Shown in pieces: positions 46,532 through 57,010 of a DNA stretch of 64,000 bases. The stretch is taken from positions 95,621,239 through 95,685,238 of the forward strand of contig NC_134705.1 of NCBI RefSeq assembly GCF_043290135.1, given 5' to 3'. The translations under genes were made by a program, and so were the position numbers. The notes below the pieces were generated by a model that saw only the letters and a program-made list of their open reading frames with translations, was not told the DNA's origin and searched no databases. The DNA comes from Rhipicephalus microplus (taxonomy: Eukaryota; Arthropoda; Arachnida; Ixodida; Ixodidae). Within the stretch, counting starts at the first letter, position 1, and the number at the start of each line of letters is the position of its first letter.

Positions 46532-47327
46532 ATGCCTACACAATTTGGCAATGGAATTGTAGAAGCTACGCGAATAAGCAAGCAAATCTTCACCCATACC
46601 TTGAGGGGAAAGTTAAGCCCGATATCATTTTATTGCAGGAGACACATTGTCTCGCTAAATTGGCAGGCTACCGCTCGATCGGACATGCCAACGGGGAGAC
46701 GACTGTCCTTACCACCCTTGTTAGACGAAACCTTACATTCACGCAACACGACACGGAAATTACCAATATAGACAATATATTTGTTGAACTCGTTCCGCAA
46801 CGCAAGACACAGGAAAGTCTTTTATACTAAACATATACAGCAAGCCTAAACGAAAGAAGCACAGATTTCTCGCACTCTTTAAACGCACCCTCAACATCGC
46901 TGGCCAAAATCCCATCTTAATAGCGGGGGACTTCAACGCACCACACACTGCCTGGGGATACTCTTATGTGTTTCCTAAAGGTAGGGCCCTCTGGTTTGAC
47001 TCGCAGCAAGAGGGATTAACTCTCATCACCAACCCTAGCACACCCACACGTGCGGGCACTAGCTCCAGTAAAGACACAACGCCTGATCTGATGTTCACGA
47101 GAAACACATCAGCAGCCACCTGGAAAAATACTCTAGAGGACCTGGGTAGCGACCACTACATCATCGAGGTACATGTTCAAGGTGGCCCACGTAAACCCAC
47201 GGGAAAAGAGCTAAAGTTGGTAGACTGGACCCAGTTCCGCAAATCACGTGAGAACCAGGTCCAACCCACCAACGACATAGAGGAATGGATACACACGCTT
47301 AAACAGGATATTAATAATGCCACCTGA
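46532..47327 (+). pseudogene. I-clade LINE ORF2, APE endonuclease
   Basis: Reading from about 46537 gives TIWQWNCRSYANKQANLHPY and PDIILLQETHCL, the first endonuclease blocks. A frameshift at about 46815-46822 continues to ILIAGDFNAPHTAWGY, TPDLMFTRN and LGSDHYIIEV, so the GDFN and SDH catalytic blocks are intact. A TGA at 47325-47327 interrupts the frame just after the domain. Confidence 0.92.
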
Positions 47328-49079
47328 ATTGTACCTCCCGAGGCACACCTCGAAGAGATCGATAGCCGGCTCTTCCACATGTGGGAGGCAAAGCAATCGC
47401 TCCAAACGAGGTGGAAGACACAGAAACACAACAGAAACGTCAGAAAACGCATAGCACTCCTCAACACAGAGATAGAGATGTATGCAACACAGCTAAGCCG
47501 GCAACACTGGGATGAAACCTGCGATGCGATGGACAGGCAGCTAAGTCTTAGTAAAACTTGGCATTTTCTACGATTCCTGCTCGAGCCAGAAGACAGCAAA
47601 ACCGTCCAACGACAAACCATCAACAAACTAATACATGCTTACAAGAGCACCGACGATGAGTTTCTTAGGGAGGTAGAGCTCAAATATATCTCTCAGGCTC
47701 CTACTCAGCAGCATCCAGATTATACGGGCCAGATCAACACTACTCTAGACGAAGAATTCACCGAAGCGGATATCCGTGCCACCCTACAAAAACTTAACAC
47801 CAAGTCTGCACCAGGTCCAGATAACATCACGAATAAGATGATACGCAATTCGGACGATGAGTCGATCACGCATATCACAGACTATATTAATAACTGTTGG
47901 AACACCGGAATCTTGCCCCCACATTGGAAAACGGCCAAGGTGATTCTGATTCCGAAACCAGGCAAACCACTGAATACTGACAATCTTAGGCCCATCTCCT
48001 TAATATTTTGCATAGGCGAATTGATGAAACACGCTTTCCTGGCTAGACTGACAAATTACCTCGAAGACAATGATTTTTTCCCACACACCATGATTGGCTT
48101 CCGCAGGCATCTTTCAATGCAGGATGCCATGTTGCAGCTTAAGCATCACATCATAGACAGTACGGGACGCTCCACTAAGGGCATACTTGGTCTTGATCTG
48201 AAGAAGGCTTTTGACTCTGTCACGCATAGCACCATTCTGAATCAGGTCAATACCCTAAACTTGGGGCTTCGCACGTACAACTATATTAGGGCATTTCTTA
48301 CGGGCAGAACGGCCACGATCACTGTGGGAGCACTCAGGTCGTCCGAAATAACCATTGCAAGTGCGAGCACCCCACAGGGTTCCGTGATATCTTCCATGTT
48401 GTTTAACCTCACCCTCATTGGTCTTCCTTCAAAACTTTTAACCATCCAAGGACTTCATCACACCATTTACGCCGACGACATCACCCTCTGGGTGTGCGAC
48501 GGCAGTGACGGTTCCATTGAACAGAGATTACAGGAAGGGATTGGCACAGTCGAACGGTATTTACAAGAAACTGGACTATCCTGCTCGGCGGAGAAATCTG
48601 AGCTACTGCTATATCGCCCTACACTTAGAGGTCGGCCAGCCAAACAACATCCCTAAGCGCAGGCACACGCTGATATAAAACTCACTACAAGCGATGGTCA
48701 CGCCATACCAACCGTGGACAAAATCCTAGTGCTAGGTTTGATCATAGAAAGTAAGGGTACCAACGGAGAGACAGTTCGCAACATTGAAGCCAGAGTGTCT
48801 AACACGATGCGCCTCATTAGGCGCATTACCAATAAACACAAAGGCATGAAAGAGGCCAGCATCATCCGTTTGATCCAAGCGTTTGTTCAAACTCACATCA
48901 CCTATACGGCGGCGTACCATGGATGGTTCACCGCGGAAAAGTCAAAACTCAACAGCTTAATTAGGAAAATTTACAAACAAGCGCTAGGTTTGCCTCAAAA
49001 CACCAGCACCGAACTACTCCTTCAACTTGGTTTACACAATACCCTTGAGGAACTTATTGAGGCGCAACAAATCTTCTAA
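47328..49079 (+). pseudogene. I-clade LINE ORF2, reverse transcriptase and thumb
   Basis: One frame reads FTEADIRATLQKLNTKSAPG, PDNITNKMI, LPPHWKTAKVILIPKPGKPL, LRPISLIFCIGELM, LGLDLKKAFDSVTHS (first aspartate), STPQGSVISSMLFN and the catalytic HTIYADDITLWVC. The stops TAA at 48654-48656 and 49077-49079 fall in the same frame as the neighbouring pieces. After the first stop come DKILVLGLIIES and LIRRITNKHKGMKEASIIRL, the usual region between RT and RNase H. Domain positions are intact; the four stops in ORF2 are the damage. Confidence 0.93.
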
Positions 49080-50126
49080 TTCGAGCGTTTAGCCAAGACT
49101 AAGCCAGGCCGCCAGATTCTATGTAATCTCCTTATTACTTACCACACTCAACACGGAGACAAACACGACATACCACGCACTATCCGTGCTAAGCTAACAG
49201 TACCACCCATACCAAGAAACATGCACCCTGAACACAACAAGGGCAGACGTGTCAGTAGAGCCAGGACCATGTCAAAGATGTTTGGGCGCAACCATGAGGC
49301 AGTCTTTGTCGACGCAGCACGCTAACAGGAACGTCACCACTTCCTGGCTGCTGTCGTAGACCACACACAACAATGCAAAAGCAGCGCGTCAATCATCACA
49401 CGGAACGTAGAAACGGCCGAGGAAGTGGCTATCGCGATGGCCATAGCCCACACTAGCGCCTCATGCGTAATCAGCGACTCGCAGACAGCCGTTCGAAACT
49501 ACGCCAGCGGCAGAATCTCCCCCGAGGCATTGCGGATTTTTAATACAGGCAAAATTCACGAGGCGGGCAAATACGTACACATCTTGTGGTTTCCTGTCCA
49601 CACACCACTAGGTAACGCGGAGGCCAATCCGAATGAAGTGGCGCACAACGTGGCTCGAGGTCTTACGTTCCGAGTCACGTCAGACGAAGCGGCCACCCAA
49701 ACGAACCTTTCTGCGCCGGTGTGGGAATGGGACGATCGGCTCACTAAATTTAATGACATAATTCAACACTATCGACTGCAAAGGCGGGAGTACCCTCCCC
49801 CTCACTCCAAGCTAAATCGGGCCCAGTCCGTTCAGTGGCGACAGCTACAAACACGCACATACACGAACCCTGTCATCATGCACCACATATATCCCGACGT
49901 CTATAGTTCTAATCTATGCCAGTACTGTACCACCAGAGCCACTCTCGACCATATCCTATCGGAATGCCCAGCATTAGTCAGAAATTCTGGGGTCGCGGCC
50001 TCCAATGAAGAACTTCGGGCGCGTTGGCGGACTGTGCTGCTCAGTTCGGGCCTGGACAAACAACTTTGGGCGATCCAGCAGGCCAAGGAAGCTGCCGGGA
50101 GACACGGTCTCTCCGTTGGCCCCTAG
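49080..50126 (+). pseudogene. I-clade LINE ORF2, RNase H and zinc C-terminus
   Basis: The same frame continues through IPRNMHPEHNKGRRVSRA, then EAVFVDAAR (first RNase H aspartate), a TAA at 49323-49325, EEVAIAMAIAHTSASCVISD (Glu and Asp) and ILWFPVHTPLGNAEANPNE with an AHNVARGL ending. The C-terminus has CQYCTTRATLDHILSEC, a CCHC motif, and ends VGP* at 50124-50126. A short 3' UTR with AATAAAG follows. Confidence 0.92.
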
Positions 50127-50193
50127 GTGGGAGCCCATCCCAGCAATCTGCCGGAAATTAATAAAGTCTATCTCTCTCTCTCAGACGTTAGGG

Positions 50194-50847
50194 CTTTCAA
50201 ACGAAAGTTTAACGTTTATTGCTATTGCTCTTTCGCTACTACTTGTGTAACGGGAGTAGGAATTATTATATGTCATCGAGAATCATTTGGAGGTCGCCAT
50301 GTTTTCTATTATGGCGTTGGTAGAGTTCTGGCTTTGGATTGTACCTAGTTTTCTTTTCGAATGAGGATACTGTCTGTGTATGAGCCTGCACAAGCTGTAC
50401 ACTCTAATAAACTTTTTCTGAATTTGGGGTGTTTTTAGACGGTCGTCACGTAATTCTAATTGGAGACTTTAACTGTGTGCTCAATACGCGAAGCGATGTA
50501 GAAGGTCCTGGCTGGGGTCGTTGTGCTAGGAATTCACGTAAGCGGCGACACCTTGTCCAGCTTTTCTCATTGCTGGATACGCACAATGTCTTGAACGGGA
50601 AAACGTTTATTTGGATATGGCACAGGGGACTCGACCGGGCTTACAATCCACATGTTTTAGAGGTGTTTGTCTCTGACCTACGTGTTCCGCCTACCCCACC
50701 TTCGCCTGTGTACATCTCTGACCATCGCTCGATTCTCTTAGAACTCAAAATTCCATTTTCTTTGGCGCATAAATTATGACGTCTTGATGTTCGTGACCTC
50801 CCGGACGCATCCTCTCGGTCAAATTTCTCCCGTGCAATACGGGTGTC
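50194..50847 (+). pseudogene. Tx1-like LINE ORF2, endonuclease remainder
   Basis: Directly after the duplicated target the reading continues as RAFKRKFNVYCYCSFATTC with VGIIICHRE and GRVLALDC. A shift follows, then RHVILIGDFNCVLNTRSDVE, the GDFN catalytic block, and VYISDHRSILLELK, the SDH block with the catalytic histidine. The stop at 50777-50779 is followed by similarity to about 50847. The endonuclease nicks target DNA. Confidence 0.88.
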
Positions 50848-51854
50848 TTGGAAGATAACAACATATATACACACAATATGGTTGGATTCTGGGCAGGGCT
50901 ATCTACACAAGATGCATTGAAGCTTATCAAACACCAGGTCATCGACAACAAAACGAGAGACGTGAGAGCCATTCTGTGCCTAGAGCTAGAAAAAGCGTTT
51001 GGCAACATCCACCACTCATTCATACTCGAAGCAATTTCCAAGCTTTGTCTGGGGAAAGCCTGCTATGACTACGTATGGTCCTTTCTTACAGATCGGAAAG
51101 CCGTGATGAAGATTGCAGATATCAAGACCGCAGCAATCAAACTAGAAGCAAGGGGCACGCCGCAAGGGGCAGTGATTTCACCAATGCTGTTCAACATTGC
51201 CATGATTGGACTGTCAAAGAAATTATCGAGCATTGAAGGATTGAAGCACAGCATCTACGCAGATGACATTACCATCTGGTGCACAGGTGGAAGCGAGGGC
51301 AGATTGAGAGCGCCCTGCAAGAGGCGATTAACACCGTATAAGAGTACCTTCGTCCTTCTGGACTCAAGTGCTCCTCGAGTAAGTCAGAACTTTTACTGTA
51401 TCGGACTGCACGCCGGGGACCGAAACCCAGGGGATGGAAGCCGTTAAACCAGACAGACATCCATCTCCGTAGAAATGAAGGGGATTCCATCCAGAGGGTC
51501 GACTCCATCAAAGTCCTGGGCATGCTGATAGAGTCTACCGGCGCCAACAGCAAATCTATAGCCAAGTTAACTTGGAAAACAGACAGTGCGGTGCACCTCA
51601 TACGCAGAGTGGCCAACAAAAGAAATGGGATCAAGGAAGACAACCTCATCAGGTTGATGCATGCGTTTGTTCTAGGCCACTTCACGTACGAGGCAGCAAT
51701 GCACAACTGGTCAAGAGCAGAGTCCGAGACACTGAATGTGCTCCTCAGGAAAGTTATCAAGAAGGTCCTGGGCCTACCCATACATACCAGCACCGAGCGT
51801 CTGCTTGAGCTTGGCATTCACAACACGCTCGAAGAAATAGCAGAAGCCCAATAG
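50848..51854 (+). pseudogene. truncated I-clade LINE, reverse transcriptase second half
   Basis: Starts with EDNNIYTHNMVGFWAGLSTQ, then ILCLELEKAFGNIHHS (the usual aspartate of LDLxKAF is glutamate here), GTPQGAVISPMLFN and the intact catalytic HSIYADDITIW. Frameshifts near 51290-51520 lead to SIKVLGMLIESTGANSKSIA and LIRRVANKRNGIKEDNLIRL, then ERLLELGIHNTLEEIAEAQ* at 51852-51854. Confidence 0.9.
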
Positions 51855-52039
51855 AGAGCACAGTTTGCAAGGTTATCTACAACAAGGTCGGGGAGAATGA
51901 TCCTGCAGGAGCTGGGCCAATGGCAATCAGGCACAATTACAATAATATCCCCAACAACATCAGGGGGAATATCACGGTGTCTCCTATACCAAGAAACATG
52001 CATCCAGAACACAACGTCGGAAGAAGAGTAGCGAGGGCC

Positions 52040-52882
52040 AGGACTATACTTTGTCAAGTCTAAAACGAGGAACGAGTGGTCGTATTTCTTGACGCGGCTT
52101 CCTACGCCAATGGGAAAGCGTTTGTGGCAGTGGTGGTCCATGGGGCTGGCCATGTCGTCAACTCAGCGACGGTCAGGACGAAAGACCCAATCATTGCGGA
52201 ACAGGTGACCATCACCTTAGCACTCAAGATGGATAACATTGAAGTCGTCTACAGTGATTCCATGGCAGCACTACGGGCGTTCGCCAAGGGGACGGTCTCT
52301 GAACAAACGCTGAGAATACTGCAAGGCAAGAACATAACGCATCATCTTCTGAGTTGGTTCTCAGCTCACCTTGGGCAAATCAACGATTCCCCTCCCAATC
52401 TCAATGAAGCAGCACACGAGGCGGCGCGAGAACTCTCCAACCGCGCCTTCCTGGCGATGCGTTCTACCGGTGAAGGGGGTAACCAGGAAATTCTTACAAC
52501 ATATAATGAGCTCACTAAACATTTCTACCTGTCTAGAAGGATTTTCCCTCCACCTCACAAAAGTCTAACCCGGCCCCAAGCACTTACATTAAGGCTTTTG
52601 CAAACGGGGATGTACGCTACTTTGAAAATGTTACACATCTTGTACCCTGCCCTATACCCAAGTAATCTTTGTCCACATTGTGGGGAAATAGCTTCATTAG
52701 AACACATGCTCTGGCAGTGCACCAAATTCGCTCATATATCGAACATCACCTCTGCCAGATGGGAGGCGGCAATCCGCCGCTCGTCCTTGGCAGATCAGTT
52801 CTGGGCTGTCCACCAAGCCCACAAGGCGGCTGAGGAGCTTGGGAACTCAGTCCCCACGTGGGAGCGGCCCGCAACACAGTGA
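52040..52882 (+). pseudogene. truncated I-clade LINE, RNase H and zinc C-terminus
   Basis: The frame at 52076-52882 reads VVFLDAASYANGKAFVAVVV, PIIAEQVTITLALK and VVYSDSMAALRAF, the Asp, Glu and Asp of RNase H. LLSWFSAHLGQINDSPPNLN with EAAHEAAREL gives the last block. The end carries CPHCGEIASLEHMLWQC and VPTWERPATQ before TGA at 52880-52882. This whole RNase H part is still open, unlike that of the full-length copy. Confidence 0.92.
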
Positions 52883-52933
52883 TCTGTGTTTTGAAGGAAC
52901 AAATAAAAGTTTATCCAATCCAATACGGGTGTC

Positions 52934-54780
52934 ACTCGGCTGCGTCTGGTTCATACGATTGGGATGCGCTTAAAACGCAGTGGCGCTTGCACTGCTCAGT
53001 TGAAGGGAATTCACGTTTCTGAGGAGCTGGCCAATACAGCAGCGAAGTTACGCACCGCCTTGCGTGCCGAAACGCCGTCTCCCATGATGCGAGCTTGGCA
53101 GCATGAACGTGAACGCTTCCAGCGTTTGATTGCCGCTTCGTCTCTGGCGGCAGCTGCATGGCGTTGTAGGCCCAACCCTTGTGCACACGCTGAGGTGCTA
53201 CGCTATGCGAGGCAATCGAGTTTTGGGCATTCACAATCACCTATTTTTAGGACCACGCAGACACCACCTGCATGGTCGCTTCCTATGCGTGATCGATCTC
53301 TCTCTTTTTTGGCACATTTCGAAGAGATGTCATGTTCGGCCGTGCGGACAAACTGTGATATAATGCCGCCTATGCTTAGAGGTTTGCTTCGCATTTCTCA
53401 ACAAGCTGCTGATTCTCTGCATCTCCTTCTATCACCCGAAGAGGTAAAGGCAGCATTACAATCTATGAAACGGGGTATGGCCCCTGGGTCAGACGATGTT
53501 CAAGTTCAATTTTACTTGTCATTTTGGAATGAGCTTGGTACTGCCGTGTCCGCCGTTATTGGGCGATGTTTCGAGAATGGTGTCCTTTCATCACGTTTTC
53601 GAGATGGCCGTATTGTACCAATCCCAAAAAACTGACGCTTCCTCTGTTAACCTTGAAGATTTGAGACCTATCAGGCTTCTAAACGTTGACTACGATATTC
53701 GCGACAGTGATCGTTCAACGTTTGAGGGCTCTGCTAAACACCCTGGTGGGTCATCATCGGGCTTCATCAATGCCTAGACGAGAAATACACAGCTTGTCCT
53801 TTACCACCCGGGATATCATAGTTTACACTCTGTCGCAATCTGCGCGTGGTCTCCTTGTGTCTTTGGGCCAAGAGAAAGCATTCGACTGACTAGAGCACAC
53901 GTATATCTTCACATTGCTCACAGCCTTCGGTTTTCTTTCTTTTGCGAAATATTTAGACATACTTACTATGGTATAAAGAGCACACTAGTTCTAGCAGGCT
54001 TGGAGATTGCTGCCTTTTCTAATACACGCGGGATCCGTCAGGGATGACCATTGTCTCCTGTTCTATATGTCCTCATTCTTGAGCCATTTTTGTATGCTCT
54101 AGAAGTGGACTCGCGCGTAGGTGATCTTGCGTTTCTGGGCAGCAGTGCCATGAAAGTCACGCGTTTTGCTGACCACATAACCCTGTACCTTTTTGATGAA
54201 GACAGTTTTTCACATAACCTGCGTTTCTTCTTTCAGTATGGTGACATTTCAGGTGCCAGCTAAACTTCTCTAAATCCGGGTATTTGTTCATTGGCTGTCC
54301 AAACTATAGACTTAGCTCCACATCTCTTCTTCAGTCGGCTGCGTCTCTTCGCATTTTAGGAATTCTATACAACCACTACGGCGTTTGTCACTCTGTCTGG
54401 TCAAATATCGTCGACGAAGTTAAACAGAAAAAATTGAGAACGCATGGGATTTCCACTTCCCGCTTCTTAAGCGGAGGTACCTTGCGCAGACCCAGTTCTG
54501 CAGTCGTATTTGGTACCTTTCTCACGTAGAGCAGCCGCCTTTACGCATCGTAAAGTCATTGCAGTCTGCTTAACCTTCCTTCTTTTGGTCCGGTGGCACT
54601 GAGTTGGCTTCACGTGCGTCGTTAGGAGAGCAGCGTTTCCAGGAAGGCTTTGCTTAACCTTCGGGGTCAATACGTTGCCGGCTACTGGCACTGCGCTGCT
54701 TTTCGTGCCTCGTACAAGAAGAGCGATCTCCCGCACGAGCTCGGGCATATTATCTTCAACGCACTCACCTTCGGTATTTA
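52934..54780 (+). pseudogene. Tx1-like LINE ORF2, reverse transcriptase
   Basis: The frame starting near 52964 reads through LLLSPEEVKAALQSMKRGMA, PGSDDVQVQFYLSFWNELG and RFRDGRIVPIPKN. After a shift come LEDLRPIRLLNVDY, and then LVSLGQEKAFD, a stop, and LEHTYIFTLLTAFGF. Further on are SPVLYVLILEPFLYAL and TRFADHITLYLFDED; the usual catalytic FADD is FADH here, so the second aspartate is lost. Many stops and shifts are present in 53880-54780. Confidence 0.85.
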
Positions 54781-55386
54781 ATGCCTAATGTGCACCTTAA
54801 TCGTGGCCCACAATCAGTAGTACTTCCAACGTCTTATGTAACAGCTGTCGCGTTTTTTCGTCATATCCAGTCGAATTGCCCTGAGGTAGATGTGTTAGAC
54901 AATCCTATCGTTAACACAAAAGCCGATTTAATGCTCCCGTTAGTTCCTCCGGCTCGCCGCACCCACTCTATTCGCGTGTCTTGGACCACGCGTACGGCAT
55001 CACTTCTACCTGGCCACCTCCGGGACTTCATGCGGCGGCTGGTGTGGGGCGTTCTTCCTACCCTTGACCGCCTCCAAAGGTGGAGAATGGCCCAGTCATC
55101 AACATGTCCGAACTGCTCCCTACGGGAAACAAATCAGCATGTTTTAAGACAATGCGTCGTTGCTCGTGCTTTCTGGAGGGCTGTGCATGCAGAATTTCGT
55201 GGCCTCGGAAAAAATTGCTTTGTTTCTTCTGGGCGGTGTTCTCGAGGCCGCTTCGCCTGCCTTATCATTGTTGCCGGTGCAGACTGTCTTTGTCGCAATC
55301 ACTGTGAGACGGTTGCAGCAGGTCGTCGCCGTCACGCTCTCTTCCTGATTTTGGAGCGACTCTACAAAGAAATGCTATCTGTTTAG
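54781..55386 (+). pseudogene. Tx1-like LINE ORF2, C-terminal domain
   Basis: An open stretch of about 200 codons reads HLRDFMRRLVWGVLPTLDRL, then CPNCSLRETNQHVLRQC, a CCHC zinc motif followed by AFWRAVHAEF. This arrangement (WxxxxGVLPT..RL, CPxC..ET..H.L..C) is the usual C-terminus of Tx1-type ORF2 proteins. It ends with TAG after ERLYKEMLSV. Confidence 0.85.
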
Positions 55387-55800
55387 TGGGAAGACTCTTC
55401 TCTCTCGGTGAGGAGGAATTCCTTCGACACTAGTCTTGCCCTTTTGTGGTCGTATGCGAGAGACGTGAAAAGCTTGTTTTCAGGCCTGCCTGGTTTTGGT
55501 AGGCTATTGTTTGTTTAGTACTCACACAAATGCCTTCTAATTACTATGTATATACCTAGCATATAGATCTTCACATTTCATTTTTGTGTTCTTCGTTTAC
55601 TATACATTGTACAAATGTAAACATATAATTTTGTAACAATTCTTGTGTATCTGTGTATGTTGCGTTCTGTGTAAATATGTAAACATACCCTTTTTGTCCC
55701 AATTATCGGTGTTTCTTGGGATGTTGTGTTCCACCGCAATGCTTTGTTGAATTTTATTTGATGTTCACTGTTCGTGAGAATAAATTTCTCTAAACACAAC
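55387..55800 (+). other. probable 3' UTR of the Tx1-like LINE
   Basis: AT-rich non-coding sequence after the ORF2 stop, ending near GAATAAATTTCTCTAAACAC. The end is inferred from the recurrence of the upstream flanking words after this point. Confidence 0.45.
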
Positions 55801-55935
55801 GTTCTCAGAGGACGGCTTCTTGCTCTCCCATTGTAGTGTTACAAGTACTGTAAATCATAAACAACTTTTTCTAAACACACACACACACACACGCACACAC
55901 ACACACGCACACACACACGCACGCACACACACATA
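55801..55935. repeat. flank repeat words and (CA)n microsatellite
   Basis: 55825-55878 repeats CTCTCCCAT..TAAATCATAAACAACTTTTTCT from the upstream side of the Tx1-like LINE (42760-42811). It is followed by an imperfect (CA)n run at 55876-55931. Confidence 0.75.
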
Positions 55936-56221
55936 ATTCTTGGCTTCAAACGCAATATTCCTTAGTGTTCGTGGTTATGATGACTTATCCTCATATTCAG
56001 AAACGCTGCTTGGCTCGACCTTAACTTTCCACCGACTTCAATGCAGCACAAACGTGTTTCGAACGCTCTGTTTTTAGGCCATGCTAACGTAGCACAAACG
56101 CACAGACGCGATGCGAGCGCTCTGCATTGAAGGCGGTTTCAAGTCAAGTTCAAGTCAAGTAGCGCTTCTGAATACGGGGGTTACGTCTCCATTGAAGCTT
56201 TGCGCGCCTGCTGATGGTAAT
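55936..56221. other. spacer before the GATA-containing repeat
   Basis: Includes the short direct repeat GCACAAACG.. with GATGCGAGCGCTCTG (56100-56125) and GTTTCGAACGCTCTG (56056-56070). No gene recognised. Confidence 0.45.
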
Positions 56222-56283
56222 CAAATTTTAAATGCGAAGCATTTCTTAGCGAACTTTGGTGACTTTGAGCGTATCTATCTATC

Positions 56284-56314
<31 letters not shown>

Positions 56315-56348
56315 CTATCCATCTATCTATCTATCTATCTATCTATCC

Positions 56349-56389
<41 letters not shown>

Positions 56390-56400
56390 GCCGCCTACGA
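56222..56400. repeat. (TCTA)n microsatellite in a dispersed repeat
   Basis: The array (56272-56390) is preceded by GCGAACTTTGGTGACTTTGA and followed by GCCGCCTACGACTTTTGGCT. These flanks match, in reverse orientation, the flanks of the array at 37291-37441, so the microsatellite travels within a larger repeat. Confidence 0.85.
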
Positions 56401-56608
56401 CTTTTGGCTTGTTGATTATTTTTCACGTTCCGGGCTGGGACAAGGAAACGAGGAAGAAGAGGAGCGCAAGAAAAAGAGAGGTGCAGGGACGCTCAAGTGA
56501 CAGAAGAGCGCTTCAGAGCGCAGTTAAATAAACGAGTATTTTTGCCTTATACTTTAGAGACGGATTTGAATCTGATCGCAGTGTCTGGAACGCCATCGTC
56601 TTATTATT

Positions 56609-56627
56609 TGGTGCCGAAACCCGGGAT
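56609..56627 (+). promoter_or_regulatory. primer binding site complementary to tRNA-Phe 3' end
   Basis: TGGTGCCGAAACCCGGGAT is complementary to the CCA-bearing 3' end of eukaryotic tRNA-Phe, whose acceptor stem is GCCGAAA/TTTCGGC. It lies directly after a sequence with AATAAA that fits the end of an LTR. It would start minus-strand DNA synthesis. Confidence 0.8.
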
Positions 56628-56639
56628 TGAAAACCAGGA

Positions 56640-57010
56640 CCGTATGGACGGCTACCAGTCAACTGTAGCGGGATGGACCGAATGTTCTCTCAAGAAGACG
56701 TCGCTGGTCACATCAACACCAACGGCTTTTCGTGGAAGTTCATTGCCCCAAATGCTCCTCGGTGGGATGGATGGCGGGGCACCTCGTACTATCAGTGAAG
56801 CTTCCGCTGCAAAAAATTATCGGCAAAGCTCGTCTTAACTACGAAGAAATATTGACAGTGCTGGCGGAGGTCGAAGCAGTCGTAAACTCTAGGCCTCTGA
56901 CTTTCATTGAGACAGATGTAGGAGAACCTTGCACTTGACACCAGCTGAACTTCTCTTTGGACGAAGGTTGACTTCCATACCGTATGCGACCACTGACGAA
57001 GTCAACAGTA
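56640..57010 (+). pseudogene. BEL/Pao integrase C-terminal piece, out of place
   Basis: Spread over frames it reads SQEDVAGHINTNGFSWKFIA (WKFIAPNAP block), then VKLPLQKIIGKARLNYEEIL, VLAEVEAVVNSRPLTFIE and LTPAELLFGRRLTSIPYA. These blocks belong at the C-terminal end of BEL/Pao integrase, including the catalytic glutamate region (EVEAVxNSRPL). Here they lie between the primer binding site and gag. The integrase at 60420-61008 stops at ADIKRL, just before these blocks would follow. Confidence 0.88.

Larger units (their letters stand above)
44422..50180 (+). mobile_element. full-length I-clade LINE inserted in the Tx1-like LINE
   Basis: A 13-bp target duplication TCAGACGTTAGGG at 44409-44421 and 50181-50193 brackets 5759 bp. 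It has a 345-base 5' UTR, ORF1 with zinc knuckles, ORF2 with endonuclease, reverse transcriptase and RNase H, AATAAAG, and a (TC)n tail. RT blocks and RNase H place it in the I group. Confidence 0.93.
50848..52920 (+). mobile_element. 5'-truncated I-clade LINE inserted in the Tx1-like LINE
   Basis: A 13-bp target duplication CAATACGGGTGTC at 50835-50847 and 52921-52933 brackets 2073 bases. The element begins in the middle of the reverse transcriptase and keeps RNase H, the zinc C-terminus, AATAAAAG and a short tail ATCCAATC. It is related to but clearly different from the copy at 44422-50180. Confidence 0.92.
42840..55800 (+). mobile_element. Tx1/L1-like LINE, full-length-like but split by two other LINEs
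   Basis: Three segments (about 42840-44421, 50194-50847 and 52934-55800) form one element of roughly 5 kb. ORF1 has an RRM-like region and zinc knuckles; ORF2 has an APE-type endonuclease, a reverse transcriptase with the PG-D-xx-FY..FW and QEKAFD blocks typical of the L1/Tx1 group, and a C-terminal zinc motif. The 5' and 3' limits are estimated. Stops and frameshifts occur throughout. Confidence 0.85.
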
